Assembly (NCBI GenBank): GCA_023269825.1
Contig: JAGDWI010000003.1
Span: 1-64,000, forward strand
DNA length: 64,000 nucleotides
Direction of reading: 5' to 3'
Source of the DNA: Desulfurococcaceae archaeon
GTDB lineage: Archaea > Thermoproteota > Thermoprotei_A > Sulfolobales > Desulfurococcaceae
Shown here: in pieces, positions 42,988 to 52,100 of the stretch
Position numbering within the stretch: the stretch's first letter is position 1
Layout: the number at the start of each line of letters is the position of its first letter
Notes under the pieces: model-generated
The model's database searches: none
Seen by the model: only the letters and a program-made list of their open reading frames with translations
Told to the model about the DNA's origin: nothing
Program-made: the position numbers and the translations under genes

Positions 42988-43437
42988 TCACTCTCTACAC
43001 TCTCTCAGTGTATACCTAGGCCTCTTCTCACTACCCTTATTTACAACCACTCCACTGGCTTCTAGAAGCCTTATTTTTCTAGCCACTATTCTACGTGAAG
43101 CCTTTCCTCTTAGTTGTTTTACACCTCTATAAACCTCTGAAATACTCTTCTCCCTGCAATCCGAGAGCACATAGATAATTGACTCTGTTATAGGATCAGT
43201 CCTTCCAATACGTGTAAGAACCATCCAAGCTCTAAGTAGAGATTGGAAAACAATGAGAGACGGTGCTTTTAAAAAAGACAGGAAATTGAAGAGTAGGTTT
43301 TGATCACTATAATATGGAGACTTCATAGATTTAATTAATTGTTCCAGTCTATCTATTCTACGAGCTAGTATTTCAAGTATTTCGAGTAATTCTTCGAGTT
43401 GAGATAGTGTATCATTGCTACCCCTGTTTTCATCCAT
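42988..43437 (-). CDS. Winged-helix-like regulator candidate with N-terminal coiled coil
   Basis: 149 aa. Residues 5-40 form a coiled coil (LSQLEELLEILEILARRIDR). The last 65 (ITESIIYVLSDCREKSISEV...RKIRLLEASGVVVNKGS...RYTL) look like a winged HTH. Probably a DNA-binding or regulatory protein for its own cluster. Confidence 0.6.
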   Translation of the reverse strand: MDENRGSNDTLSQLEELLEILEILARRIDRLEQLIKSMKSPYYSDQNLLFNFLSFLKAPSLIVFQSLLRAWMVLTRIGRTDPITESIIYVLSDCREKSISEVYRGVKQLRGKASRRIVARKIRLLEASGVVVNKGSEKRPRYTLRECRE

Positions 43438-43464
43438 GAAAAACTAACCTTTCTCTAGATTTTA

Positions 43465-43974
43465 CTATTCTTTTTCTTCCTTCTCTACTTTCCTCTGTGT
43501 AATTACAGGCAATAATTTCTCAACGATCTCTCCAATATTAGCCATTGATAGCGCTTTGTTTACATAGTCTTTAATTATCTCTTGTATTATCGGGTCTGGC
43601 ATACCAGCATTCTTTAAACTCGTATATAGTGCAGATATATTCTCGCCCAGTCTCTTTCCATCCATTAACTCCATTAGTTTACCAATAACTGAGCCAATAA
43701 TGTCGCGTCCCACATCGCCTAGTACTCTAAGCATATTGGTTACTTCTTTCAATTCTAATAGTTCTAGTTCCGGATGGCTTTCAAATCTATCTACAGCGTC
43801 TTCAAGTTCCTCGACTATATCACTCAATTTCTCAATGAGTTCTCGTTTATTAGGTATCTCCTGTTTCTCTAGTTCCTCTAGGTTCTTTTCAATCCTGGCA
43901 ATTAACTCCTCTATTCTCTTGACAACCCACTCTTTTTTCTCACTGCTTTCCTGGCTCCCTCTCTCTGAACTCAT
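43465..43974 (-). CDS. Charged coiled-coil protein, unknown
   Basis: 169 aa, almost wholly helical with strong heptads (RIEELIARIEKNLEELEKQE, LSDIVEELEDAVDRFESHPE) and no membrane part. It heads the three-gene cluster together with a coiled-coil/HTH protein and a membrane-anchored protein, suggesting one complex. Unrecognised. Confidence 0.6.
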   Translation of the reverse strand: MSSERGSQESSEKKEWVVKRIEELIARIEKNLEELEKQEIPNKRELIEKLSDIVEELEDAVDRFESHPELELLELKEVTNMLRVLGDVGRDIIGSVIGKLMELMDGKRLGENISALYTSLKNAGMPDPIIQEIIKDYVNKALSMANIGEIVEKLLPVITQRKVEKEEKE

Positions 43975-44135
43975 ATATCACCACCAAGAATGTACTTTTT
44001 TGTTCACGAATATATCTATACCACGGAGTAAATGACCAGATCTCTACATTTAAGTGGTCAATAACACACTATCAAGTCTAAACACGTAGTTTCTAAGTAT
44101 TTACTTTCACTCTGATATATACTAAATGTGGGAGT

Positions 44136-44513
44136 ATGCAACTAGGTACACTGCAATCAATTCCACCAGAAGTAGATACTATTAAAACACTAGTCAAAGT
44201 ATCTGGCATTCTCGCACTAGTGTTTGGAATAATACTGTTGATTATTGGATTAGCAACATTACTTTTTGGAGTTTTCCTTCTCATACCTGGTATTATAGAC
44301 ATATTGATATACGTAATATACGTAAACTGCAAAGAGATAATTAGACTAGTTGAAATGAGAAATTATCAAAGAGCAAAAGAAAAAACACACGTTTGGATGA
44401 TAATGGGATTTATTTTTGGAGGCATTGTAATAGGATTATTACTCCTAGCAGCATACCTCAAATACGATGAAGTATTAAGAAGAATAGAGCCTCGTGAAAT
44501 TATACCTGCATAG
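44136..44513 (+). CDS. Small membrane protein, unknown
   Basis: 125 aa with about three helices (GILALVFGIILLIIGLATLL; LIPGIIDILIYVIYV; VWMIMGFIFGGIVIGLLLL) separated by a charged loop. It resembles half of DUF973-type proteins such as the convergent neighbour at 44565, but I cannot place it firmly. Confidence 0.65.
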   Translation: MQLGTLQSIPPEVDTIKTLVKVSGILALVFGIILLIIGLATLLFGVFLLIPGIIDILIYVIYVNCKEIIRLVEMRNYQRAKEKTHVWMIMGFIFGGIVIGLLLLAAYLKYDEVLRRIEPREIIPA

Positions 44514-44564
44514 TTGAAAAAAGATTTAAATAAAATTTATCTATAAACTACTACACACTTACTT

Positions 44565-45257
44565 TTAGAGTTGAATTAAACCAGACTCTATTTTCTTTTC
44601 TAGTGTACTAGTCTCGACGTATACGAGGATCCATGCTACTAGTTGTGGAATTACTGCTATAAATAATGCCACTAATATTCCAGCTATTAGAAACAACGAA
44701 GAATTAAATACGTCTTTCAAACGGAAGAAGAGTATTATTAGACCTATCCAACCAACGAATAGAAATATTAGCCCACCTACTGTGAAAGCAACACCCATTG
44801 TTAAAGCGAGTGATGGTATTCCAGTAAACAACAATACCGCGGCGACTACTATACCGATCAATAATATTATTACGCCGTAGAGATATCCAATTAGTAATTT
44901 ACGTGGAGTAGAGAAATCAATTGGCTTCCAATCTACAAATTTCTTTACAGAACTTAAGAGGTAGAATACACTAATTATTGATAAAGTTATTCCTATTATA
45001 GATAGAATCAATTCCGCAACCACCAATCCCAAGCCAATAAACCCGCCAAATATACCACCTGGGTAAGCACCAAACGTAATAAATGTTTTTATCGACTGTA
45101 TTATAGCCGTTATCCAGCCCACAACAAACACTACAATAGCAATCAACGATAAAATCCACGCAATTATCTGAAATAGAGAGGCTGATTTAAGGTTTCTAAG
45201 TCCTTCAAGGACAAGTGTGTTAGACCGAGATGTTTGCTCTATTGACGTATTCCCCAC
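44565..45257 (-). CDS. DUF973-like membrane protein
   Basis: 230 aa, six helices rich in Ile/Gly. The N-terminal EGLRNLKSASLFQIIAWILS fits the DUF973 family of crenarchaeal membrane proteins. Function unknown. It lies convergent to another small membrane protein. Confidence 0.6.
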   Translation of the reverse strand: MGNTSIEQTSRSNTLVLEGLRNLKSASLFQIIAWILSLIAIVVFVVGWITAIIQSIKTFITFGAYPGGIFGGFIGLGLVVAELILSIIGITLSIISVFYLLSSVKKFVDWKPIDFSTPRKLLIGYLYGVIILLIGIVVAAVLLFTGIPSLALTMGVAFTVGGLIFLFVGWIGLIILFFRLKDVFNSSLFLIAGILVALFIAVIPQLVAWILVYVETSTLEKKIESGLIQL

Positions 45258-45398
45258 CGTAAATTATTATTTACTCTAGGATTTTAAAATCAAGATCTTA
45301 TTAACGCAGTGACCCTCAAGAACCAATAGACTTGACTAATTGCTACATCAACTTGTTTATCTAGAATTATCTTTCTCTTACACGATTTATAGAATTAA

Positions 45399-46688
45399 CT
45401 AGCTATACATTAGTATTTCTATTGGTGACGGGTGTTGATTTACCTCTATGTACTCTCTCTTTTTAGCTTCAATGTATTTCTCTATTAACTCCCTTGGAAA
45501 AACTGGTTTGAGGAATTCATTATCGTTTTCTAGTTCTTCTAGTGCTTCTAGTAGTGATGCTGGTAGTCTTTTTTCACGTGGGACTTTTCTAAGACTATAT
45601 ATGTTTTCATCTACTGGATCGCCTGGGTCTATCTTCTTTTTTATTCCATCTAGTCCAGCCATAATTACAGCTGAAATTGCAAGGTATGGATTACAGGTTG
45701 GATCTGGTGTTCTAAACTCTATTCTTGTACTACTGCCATTATTTACGAGTGGTACACGGATACATGTGCTTCTATTCTTGAAACCCCAGAAAACATATAC
45801 TGGTGCTTCATAGCCTGGTATTAATCTCTTATAGCTATTAACAGATGGAGCGACTAGTGCTGCAAGCGCTCTAGCGTGTGATATTAATCCACCAATAAAA
45901 TACCTAGCTGTTTGACTCAATCCATACGTATCATTCGAGTCACTAAATACATTTTCAGTATTTCTCCACAAGCTGATATGTATGTGTTGACCAGAACCGT
46001 TCTCGCCGGGTAGCGGCTTCGGTGTAAAGCAGGCATAGTAGCCTCTCCGCTCAGCTACCCTACGAGCAATATATTTTACTGTTTGAACACTATCTCCCGT
46101 TTTAACTGGACTATCAGGCGCTAGTGTTATTTCTACCTGGCTTGATGCAACCTCGTGGTGGTGGCATTTTACATCTATATTAAACCATTTAGCTAAGACT
46201 TCTACAACCTCGTTTCTATACGAGTCTAGTTCACCATTGAATACGTGGTATCCACTAGATACGCCTTTAATTGATCTATCCAGAGGTTTGACTGTATATA
46301 GTGCTGAAAATGGTGGTTTATATTCTACTCTACACTCTTTAAATACAAAGTACTCTAGCTCCACGCCGACAAGGGGGGTTAACCCGTATTCTCTTACTAC
46401 GTATTCCCCTACATTTTTAGCGATATTTCTCGAATCTAGTGGGTGTATTGTATCACTGTCTCTATATATGTTTCCAATTACTCTTGCAAACCCGTTATTC
46501 CAGGGTAGTTTTCTAAGTGTTTCACGGTCTCCTACCACGAAGACATCGCTTTCCTCTATCTCTTCAACTCCAATACTACTTCCATCAACACCAGACATTA
46601 TTCTACCATCATTGTATTTCACTACAACTACTCTCAATCTACCAAGAAGGTCTGTATAGTGTATTTCAACCCATTTAATATCATCCAT
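45399..46688 (-). CDS. glnA: Glutamine synthetase, type I
   Basis: About 429 aa from MDDIKWVEIHYTDLLGRLRV (46688). Motifs: GVELEYFVF (metal site), SSQVEITLAP, GENGSGQHIHISLW (ammonium/ATP site), NSYKRLIPGYEAPVYVFWG and RIEFRTPDPTCNPYLA. No adenylylation-site Tyr context is evident. It converts glutamate plus ammonia to glutamine. The divergent Lrp-type gene at 46827 is its likely regulator. Confidence 0.95.
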   Translation of the reverse strand: MDDIKWVEIHYTDLLGRLRVVVVKYNDGRIMSGVDGSSIGVEEIEESDVFVVGDRETLRKLPWNNGFARVIGNIYRDSDTIHPLDSRNIAKNVGEYVVREYGLTPLVGVELEYFVFKECRVEYKPPFSALYTVKPLDRSIKGVSSGYHVFNGELDSYRNEVVEVLAKWFNIDVKCHHHEVASSQVEITLAPDSPVKTGDSVQTVKYIARRVAERRGYYACFTPKPLPGENGSGQHIHISLWRNTENVFSDSNDTYGLSQTARYFIGGLISHARALAALVAPSVNSYKRLIPGYEAPVYVFWGFKNRSTCIRVPLVNNGSSTRIEFRTPDPTCNPYLAISAVIMAGLDGIKKKIDPGDPVDENIYSLRKVPREKRLPASLLEALEELENDNEFLKPVFPRELIEKYIEAKKREYIEVNQHPSPIEILMYS

Positions 46689-46754
46689 TATAACACTCAT
46701 TCAATCACCGCATTGAGAAATTTGGAGATTTGTTAATGGTGTTTTAATGAAAAA

Positions 46755-46801
46755 TGAACATTTTTTAAATATTGCGATAGGTATATATGTACAATTGTTC
46801 A
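46755..46801. promoter_or_regulatory. Shared glnA/lrp promoter region with an inverted repeat
   Basis: TGAACA (46755-46760) and TGTTCA (46796-46801) form an inverted repeat that brackets AT-rich TATA-like sequence (TTTTTTAAATATT, GGTATATATGT). The spacing of about four helical turns is compatible with binding by an octameric Lrp-type protein. The site would control both the glnA gene (minus) and the regulator (plus). Confidence 0.45.
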
Positions 46802-46826
46802 AATCCCACAACTAAGTGTAGAAGAG

Positions 46827-47303
46827 GTGGTTGAACTGCGTCCACTACAAAGCAGATTAAACCTGGACGACTTAGACCTCGAAATAATTAGAATACTACG
46901 TAAAAATTCAAAGATTAGTATTCGAGAAATAGCAAGCCTCCTTAAAAAAGCACCATCACTAATACACTCTAGAATTAAAAAACTAGAGAAAAACAGTGTA
47001 ATTAAAGAATACACTGTAATAATAGACTACTCTAAACTAGGCTATGACGTCTACGCATTAACACTCCTCCAAGTAGATGGAGCACACATTTTTGAAGTAG
47101 AAGAAGCACTAAGTAGAGAACCAAATGTAAAAGCAGTCTACGATATAACTGGAGAATACGATATAGCAGTAATAAGCGTGTTTAAATCCGTCAGTGAACT
47201 CGACGCCTTTATAAAGAAAACACTTAGAAATCCATACATAAAGAGATCAGTGACAAGCATAATACTAAGAGTAGTCAAAGACACACCACACATAGAAATA
47301 TAG
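46827..47303 (+). CDS. Lrp/AsnC-family transcription regulator
   Basis: 158 aa from GTG. An N-terminal HTH (LDDLDLEIIRILRKNSKISI, SLIHSRIKKLEKNSVIKEYT) is followed by a RAM/ACT-type ligand domain (EPNVKAVYDITGEYDIAVIS). It stands divergent to glnA, so it probably senses an amino acid and controls nitrogen assimilation. The stop is adjacent to tRNA-Ser on the other strand. Confidence 0.92.
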   Translation: MVELRPLQSRLNLDDLDLEIIRILRKNSKISIREIASLLKKAPSLIHSRIKKLEKNSVIKEYTVIIDYSKLGYDVYALTLLQVDGAHIFEVEEALSREPNVKAVYDITGEYDIAVISVFKSVSELDAFIKKTLRNPYIKRSVTSIILRVVKDTPHIEI

Positions 47304-47418
47304 CGCCGGGGGCGGGATTCGAACCCGCGCGCCCCGCAAGGGGGCAGTGGGTCTCCCACACCACAACGCTGGAACACGCGCTCGAGCCCACCCCCTTAGG
47401 CCGCTCGGGCACCCCGGC
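47304..47418 (-). tRNA. tRNA-Ser (CGA) with a 28-nt intron
   Basis: Minus strand: acceptor GCCGGGG/CCCCGGC, class II variable arm (TGCCCCCTTGCGGGGCG), T-arm GCGGGTTCGAATCCCGC. Excising 47353-47380 restores the anticodon arm GTGGG-CTCGAGA-CCCAC. The intron is at position 37/38. Confidence 0.9.
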
Positions 47419-47484
47419 ACTCATTATACATATGTCTCTGAATCCCTCTTAATAGTTTTACCACTAGTTAAAGCCATATACCCT

Positions 47485-47495
47485 CTTTATAAGCG
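47485..47495 (+). promoter_or_regulatory. TATA box of the C/D sRNA
   Basis: CTTTATAAGCG at 47485-47495 is about 25 nt before the predicted RNA start near 47512. Confidence 0.55.
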
Positions 47496-47509
47496 TGCAG
47501 TATGTAGAA

Positions 47510-47570
47510 TTATTTGAGTGATGAGCTTTCAGCGGTCTGAACAGTGAAGAAAAAGGCCGCGGCTGATTAT
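47510..47570 (+). ncRNA. Box C/D methylation-guide sRNA
   Basis: Near-perfect architecture: box C GTGATGA (47518-47524), 12-nt guide GCTTTCAGCGGT, D' CTGA (47537-47540), 3-nt spacer ACA, C' GTGAAGA (47544-47550), 12-nt guide AAAAGGCCGCGG, box D CTGA (47563-47566). The D' guide is fully complementary to ACCGCUGAAAGC, a conserved 23S rRNA domain VI segment; the N+5 rule predicts methylation of the C in ACCGC. The D-guide target, CCGCGGCCUUUU, is not recognised. Confidence 0.9.
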
Positions 47571-47603
47571 TCCTCTGTGGCAGTGAATATAAAGGGATTC
47601 AAT

Positions 47604-47690
47604 TATTGGATTAACAGGGCCCGATGAAGCTCCGTCGGGAGACTACCCGCGGAGTGGTGAAGAATCCCCTGGCTTCGAGGGTTCCTTCTA
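47604..47690 (+). mobile_element. tnpB C-terminal relic
   Basis: One plus frame reads GLTGPDEAPSGDYPRSGEES then PGFEGSF, resembling the PDEA...GEESP tail of many archaeal tnpB genes, with the usual right-end hairpin CCCCTGGCTTCGAGGG. The catalytic domain is absent. It abuts the 3' end of alaX. Confidence 0.5.
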
Positions 47691-47700
47691 CAATTTGGTT

Positions 47701-48426
47701 TCATGGTTTAACAGTAAAGTATAATCTCTTCTTGTTTTTACCCTTGTTTTCCGCTTTAATGAATACTATTTCACCTATTTCACTGGTTTTCTTGACGTGT
47801 GGTCCTCCATCAGCTTGTACATCTACACCCGGTATTTCAACTATTCTGAGCTCCTTGATCTCCGGTGGCATTCTCTCAGCTAGTTTCACGATGCCGGGGA
47901 TCTTCAAGGCCTCCTCTCTCGGTAACCAGTATATCTTAACCTCGAGGTCGCGCTTAACTATTTCATTGGCTTTTTCAATAGCTCTAAGTAATAGTTCTTT
48001 ATCAAATTTTTCAATAGTGTAGTCATCGTAAGCATAATCCGGAGTTATATTGCCACCTGATATGAGGGCTCCGTACTCGGTATACATCACAGCTGAGAGT
48101 ATGTGAGCAGCTGTATGAAGCCTCATCAACTTATATCTTCTATCCCAATCGAGGATCATTCTTACTCTTGTCCCCACCGGTAAACTAATGGGTTTACTCA
48201 CTTTATGAGCTACTTCACCGGTATCCTTATTTATGAATACTTCAACTACCTCTACTTTCTCACCGTTAACAATAATGTATCCTTTATCGTGGTCTACTCC
48301 CCCGCTTCTAGGGTGGAATATAGTTGCATCAAAGAACAGTAAATCCCCTGTTAACCTTGTTAAAGTAGACTCATACTCTCTCAAGTAGGAGTCCTGTTGA
48401 TATATGAGCTTAGTTGCGACATACAC
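47701..48426 (-). CDS. alaX: Alanyl-tRNA editing protein AlaX
   Basis: 241 aa. The editing-domain metal motifs LHTAAHIL and DGGPHVKKTSEIGE are present, with the N-terminal glycine-rich HPRSGGVDHDKG. It hydrolyses Ser (or Gly) mischarged on tRNA-Ala. The Cys common in the second motif is Asp/Gly here. Length fits AlaX-M. Confidence 0.92.
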   Translation of the reverse strand: MYVATKLIYQQDSYLREYESTLTRLTGDLLFFDATIFHPRSGGVDHDKGYIIVNGEKVEVVEVFINKDTGEVAHKVSKPISLPVGTRVRMILDWDRRYKLMRLHTAAHILSAVMYTEYGALISGGNITPDYAYDDYTIEKFDKELLLRAIEKANEIVKRDLEVKIYWLPREEALKIPGIVKLAERMPPEIKELRIVEIPGVDVQADGGPHVKKTSEIGEIVFIKAENKGKNKKRLYFTVKP

Positions 48427-48503
48427 GTTATCACGCTCATCAAGAATACCTCCATGTAAAACGTGATTTATAAGTACTTAGCAAACCGAGAAACATTTAA
48501 TAG

Positions 48504-48576
48504 TAGCCGGGCGGGGATTCGAACCCCGGTCACGGGGGCCAGAGCCCCGCATCCTTGGCCGCTAGACGACCCGGCT
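48504..48576 (-). tRNA. tRNA-Gln (CTG)
   Basis: Minus strand: acceptor AGCCGGG/CCCGGCT plus A, anticodon stem CGGGG with loop CTCTGGC (anticodon CTG), T-arm CCGGGGTTCGAATCCCCG. No intron. A TATA-like ATTTTAAAAT lies just upstream. Confidence 0.92.
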
Positions 48577-48675
48577 ATCATTTTAAAATATGTTGAATAA
48601 GAGGTTATAAACCTCCCCGTGGGACAGTATTTAAGATTTATTTTTAAACCCTCAAAGACTATTTCTTTGAAAGGA

Positions 48676-48749
48676 GGGCCCGTAGCTCAGCTTGGTAGAG
48701 CGGCGGGCTTTTAACCCGTAGGTCCCGGGTTCAAATCCCGGCGGGCCCG
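48676..48749 (+). tRNA. tRNA-Lys (TTT)
   Basis: Acceptor GGGCCCG/CGGGCCC, anticodon stem CGGGC? with loop CTTTTAA (anticodon TTT), T-arm CCGGGTTCAAATCCCGG. No intron. A TATA box (TTTTTAAAC) precedes it at about 48641-48650. It is divergent from tRNA-Gln. Confidence 0.93.
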
Positions 48750-48912
48750 CGTCACTTTTACTTCATTACATCATAGAGCGATGATCACGCTCGGGTGAAA
48801 AATATTCTTTGAGCACTAGTTCTAGTACCTTGGAGTTAGGTAGCTAGGTGCTCACTATCTCTCCTCATCGTTAATTAGAAACTCTTAGTTAAGTGAATTA
48901 AAAGCCCTGAAT

Positions 48913-50589
48913 TTATTTCTCTCTGAGGAACTCGCTATATGTTAACTTATATATTTCCATTGACTCTATTTTCTTTCTATCTATCACGTGTTTCTCGGAT
49001 ACTTTATCGCGGGGTAGATTGTATTTGCGAGCATATTCTTCGAGGGATAAACCGTGCTCTCTCTGTATTTTATCCTTGTATACTTCATCAAATATGTTGA
49101 ATGCACAGAAAGGTATTAACCTCCCGTCTGGGACAACGTAGTGTATATTGCATCTCTGCACTCTCTGGATATCGTAGTTGTAGAGATCCATGAAGTGCAT
49201 TTGCCCTATGAAGAGCAACTTGTAGTGTAGTTCACCTAGAGCCTCGTAACTCCTCTTTACGATCACGTTTGCTATTATCTTGTATATGTCGAATTCTTTA
49301 GGCGCTTTCTCCTGGTCTATGAACTTCCTTATGGAGTACAGTAGCCTCATACCCGTTATGATTCTACTGGAACCACTTATGAGATCGGACCATTTCTCGC
49401 GAAGATACTCTAGTAAACCCTCAACATCTATGAAGTTCGTTATCGGTGTAAATTTCACGTTATCCCCGTTTCTCTGGACATAAACATAGGTTCCAACACC
49501 GCATATTGGGTGATTAGACATCTCAAACTTGAATTCACCGCTGAACCCTTCAATGAACCTTGAGAACACAGCGCTAGCGTTAACTGGGAACCACGAATTC
49601 TCGGTTATTTCACCATCTGTTTGCTCTTCTACGAGCTTAGCTACCTCAGGTATCGTTATCCGGTATTTCTCCCTCTCACGTTTCTTCATGAAACCAGTTA
49701 AACTAACTGGCTGGAAGTTAACTGCTCTAACTATATCCATGTTCTTAGCTGCAAATCTCACTATTGCACCTAGTTCATGAGTATTCACGCCTTTAATAAC
49801 TGTAGGTACTAGAACCACGCTAGTTATACCTGATTTCCTAAATACCTCGAATATTAATGGTATCTCCCAGTGGTTTTTCGGGTTAGTTCTAGGAGTTACT
49901 CCATCGAAACTTAAGTAGACGGTGTTTAAACCACTTGTCCTCAGGCTTCTAGCGTACTCTATTGCTTTAACGGGTTCACTTAGATATAGTCTCGCGAACT
50001 TTAACCCATTAGTGTTTAATTGAATATGTCTAACTCCCTCATCTCTCAGAGTTCTAATTATGTCGAGTAAGTCCTCGCGGAGTAATGGTTCTCCACCAGT
50101 TATTTGGACAGCTACCGTGACTCCTTGTTTCTTAACGCTTCTGATCATTTCTCTAACTTGCTCCAAGCTGGGTTCATAGACGTAGCCAGCTGCCTCAGAG
50201 TAGAAGAAACAGTACCAGCAGCTTAGATCACACCTGTTGGTTGCAACTAGGTTTACTAGAGCAGTGTGTTGTTTATGCATCGCACATAAACCACAATTGA
50301 AGGGACACGTGGTTTTAACCTGGGTGTAAACATACTTTGTTCCACGACCCTCCTCGTAGAATTTTGACACTCTCTTATAGAAGTCGACGTCACCGTAGTA
50401 TAGTTCCTCTATTTCACCATGCTCTGGGCAAGTTTTACGAATATAGACTTTGTTCTCTCTCTCCACGATCACAGATGGTAGAACACGGTAGCAGTATGGG
50501 CAAACACTCATCGTAAGTGAAAGCAACTCCTCTCCGTGTTTAAGTCCGGGTAAAGTGTATGCTATTTCACCTGGTTTCTTAGTGCTCAT
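48913..50589 (-). CDS. tes: Tetraether lipid synthase Tes-like radical SAM protein
   Basis: 558 aa. It carries an N-terminal zinc-ribbon-like Cys set (CPYCYRVLP...CPEHGE), an extra cluster motif (CPFNCGLCAMHKQHT), the radical SAM motif NRCDLSCWYCFFYS, QITGGEPLLREDL, and a late CNIHYVVPDGRLIPFCAFNI. This is the pattern of the MJ0619-type enzymes that join two C20 chains of archaeol into GDGT membrane lipids. That fits a hyperthermophile. Confidence 0.88.
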   Translation of the reverse strand: MSTKKPGEIAYTLPGLKHGEELLSLTMSVCPYCYRVLPSVIVERENKVYIRKTCPEHGEIEELYYGDVDFYKRVSKFYEEGRGTKYVYTQVKTTCPFNCGLCAMHKQHTALVNLVATNRCDLSCWYCFFYSEAAGYVYEPSLEQVREMIRSVKKQGVTVAVQITGGEPLLREDLLDIIRTLRDEGVRHIQLNTNGLKFARLYLSEPVKAIEYARSLRTSGLNTVYLSFDGVTPRTNPKNHWEIPLIFEVFRKSGITSVVLVPTVIKGVNTHELGAIVRFAAKNMDIVRAVNFQPVSLTGFMKKREREKYRITIPEVAKLVEEQTDGEITENSWFPVNASAVFSRFIEGFSGEFKFEMSNHPICGVGTYVYVQRNGDNVKFTPITNFIDVEGLLEYLREKWSDLISGSSRIITGMRLLYSIRKFIDQEKAPKEFDIYKIIANVIVKRSYEALGELHYKLLFIGQMHFMDLYNYDIQRVQRCNIHYVVPDGRLIPFCAFNIFDEVYKDKIQREHGLSLEEYARKYNLPRDKVSEKHVIDRKKIESMEIYKLTYSEFLREK

Positions 50590-50650
50590 TTAATACACCA
50601 CTATAATTCTGTTATAAGTCTCTAAGGGTATAAAAAACCCTGATGCAGAG

Positions 50651-51253
50651 GTGGTTAACTTAGGGAAGATCATTGTTATTGCGGGGACACCTGGCACAGG
50701 TAAAACAAGTATCACGAGGATCCTCTCAGATAAATGCGGTTTAAAAGCACTTAATCTAAGCGAGTTAGCTATCGAGAAAGGTTTCATCACAATGTACGAT
50801 GAAGCTAGAAACACATACGTTATAAATGAAGAGAAGCTCGCACAGTATATTCAGGAATTATCGAGGAACATTGAAGACTACGTTGTTATTCAAACCCACT
50901 ACCCTGAGATAATACCCGGTGAACTAGTTGAAAAAACATTTATTCTACGTACTCACCCATTAATCCTAGAGAAAAGACTCGTTGAGAGAGAGTGGAGTAA
51001 GCGTAAAGTAAATGAAAACGTGATGGCCGAGATCTTGGGGGTAGTTGCTAGTAATGCGGTCAGCGTGTTCGGGGAAGATAAAGTATACGAGATAGATACA
51101 TCTGAAACTAAGCCCGAGGAAGTAGCTGATTTAATATGCTCTACCATAAGGGGGTTTACTAAACTAAAACCAGGTGTTAGAATAGATTGGTTAACAGTGC
51201 TGAAACCAGAGGAGGTGTTGAAGTTTGAGGACTACATGGGGAGCGAAGATTAG
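50651..51253 (+). CDS. AK6/Fap7-type adenylate kinase
   Basis: 200 aa. P-loop GTPGTGKTSITRIL at the N-terminus; a short lid and ILRTHPLILEKRLVEREWSKRKVNEN follow. The group works in small-subunit ribosome maturation and as adenylate kinase. The last 40 residues extend beyond the family core. The start is GTG or TTG near 50651, and the 3' end overlaps the GTPase gene by 29 bp. Confidence 0.85.
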   Translation: MVNLGKIIVIAGTPGTGKTSITRILSDKCGLKALNLSELAIEKGFITMYDEARNTYVINEEKLAQYIQELSRNIEDYVVIQTHYPEIIPGELVEKTFILRTHPLILEKRLVEREWSKRKVNENVMAEILGVVASNAVSVFGEDKVYEIDTSETKPEEVADLICSTIRGFTKLKPGVRIDWLTVLKPEEVLKFEDYMGSED

Positions 51254-52100
51254 CCCAGGAGGAATAATACTTGCATCCTGGAGCCAAATCGAGCGAATCG
51301 TATCTCGCTCAGACCTAGTTCTACTAGTACTCGATGCCAGGGAGCCCTTGAACACTTTCAGCAGGAGACTCGTTAAAATAGTTGAGAAAAATGGAAAGAA
51401 AATCCTACTGGTTATAAACAAGAGTGATTTAATACCAAGAAACATAGCTGAGGAGTGGAAGAGCTACTTTGAGGAGGAAGGGTACCCTGCAATCTACGTT
51501 TCAGCAGCTAAACACATGGGTACACTTAAATTAAGGACAGCGATTAAACACACTGCGCCATCACTACCCACTGTAGCATCCGTGGTTGGTTACCCTAAAG
51601 TCGGGAAATCCTCGGTTATCAACGCGTTGAAGGGGAAGCACTCAGCTAGTACAAGCCCGTATCCAGGCAACCCAGGTTATACTCGGACATTTCAACTCTA
51701 CAGAGTAGATGACAATATCCTTATGATCGATACTCCAGGTATTTTACCCATAGAGGGTGATCCATTGGAACGCGTGCTGAGAGGGCATCCACCGGAGAGA
51801 CTAGATGACCCAGTTAACCCCGCTGTAATGCTTATTCAGAGAATACTGAGGTTTAATCCCAGCGCTTTCCTATATACATATGGTATTGAGGCCGCTGATC
51901 CCCTACGAATACTCGAGGAGATCGCTATTCGTAGAGGCTGGTTCTACAAGAGAACCAGGGAACCACTCATAGAAGAAGCTGCGAGAGCGGTTATAAGAGA
52001 CTACCATAACGGTAAATTAACTTACTATATTAGGCCTTCACAGCTATCAAATAACTCGGGGACTCATAGTAATGAGAATCAAGATACTGGAATCCAATGA
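51225..52100 (+). CDS. Circularly permuted GTPase (YlqF/RbgA-MTG1 family)
   Basis: 291 aa. The G motifs appear in permuted order: G4 LLVINKSDL first, G5 VSAAKHMGT, then G1 GYPKVGKSSVINAL and G3 DTPGI. Such GTPases assist large-subunit ribosome assembly. Context with an AK6-like kinase gene suggests a ribosome-biogenesis pair. Confidence 0.92.
   Translation: MRTTWGAKISPGGIILASWSQIERIVSRSDLVLLVLDAREPLNTFSRRLVKIVEKNGKKILLVINKSDLIPRNIAEEWKSYFEEEGYPAIYVSAAKHMGTLKLRTAIKHTAPSLPTVASVVGYPKVGKSSVINALKGKHSASTSPYPGNPGYTRTFQLYRVDDNILMIDTPGILPIEGDPLERVLRGHPPERLDDPVNPAVMLIQRILRFNPSAFLYTYGIEAADPLRILEEIAIRRGWFYKRTREPLIEEAARAVIRDYHNGKLTYYIRPSQLSNNSGTHSNENQDTGIQ

Noticed and set aside
47701-48426. Loss of AlaX function because the usual CGGTH is DGGPH
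   Set aside because: Some active archaeal AlaX proteins have ADGGTH-like motifs and the other metal-binding residues are kept, so inactivity is not supported.
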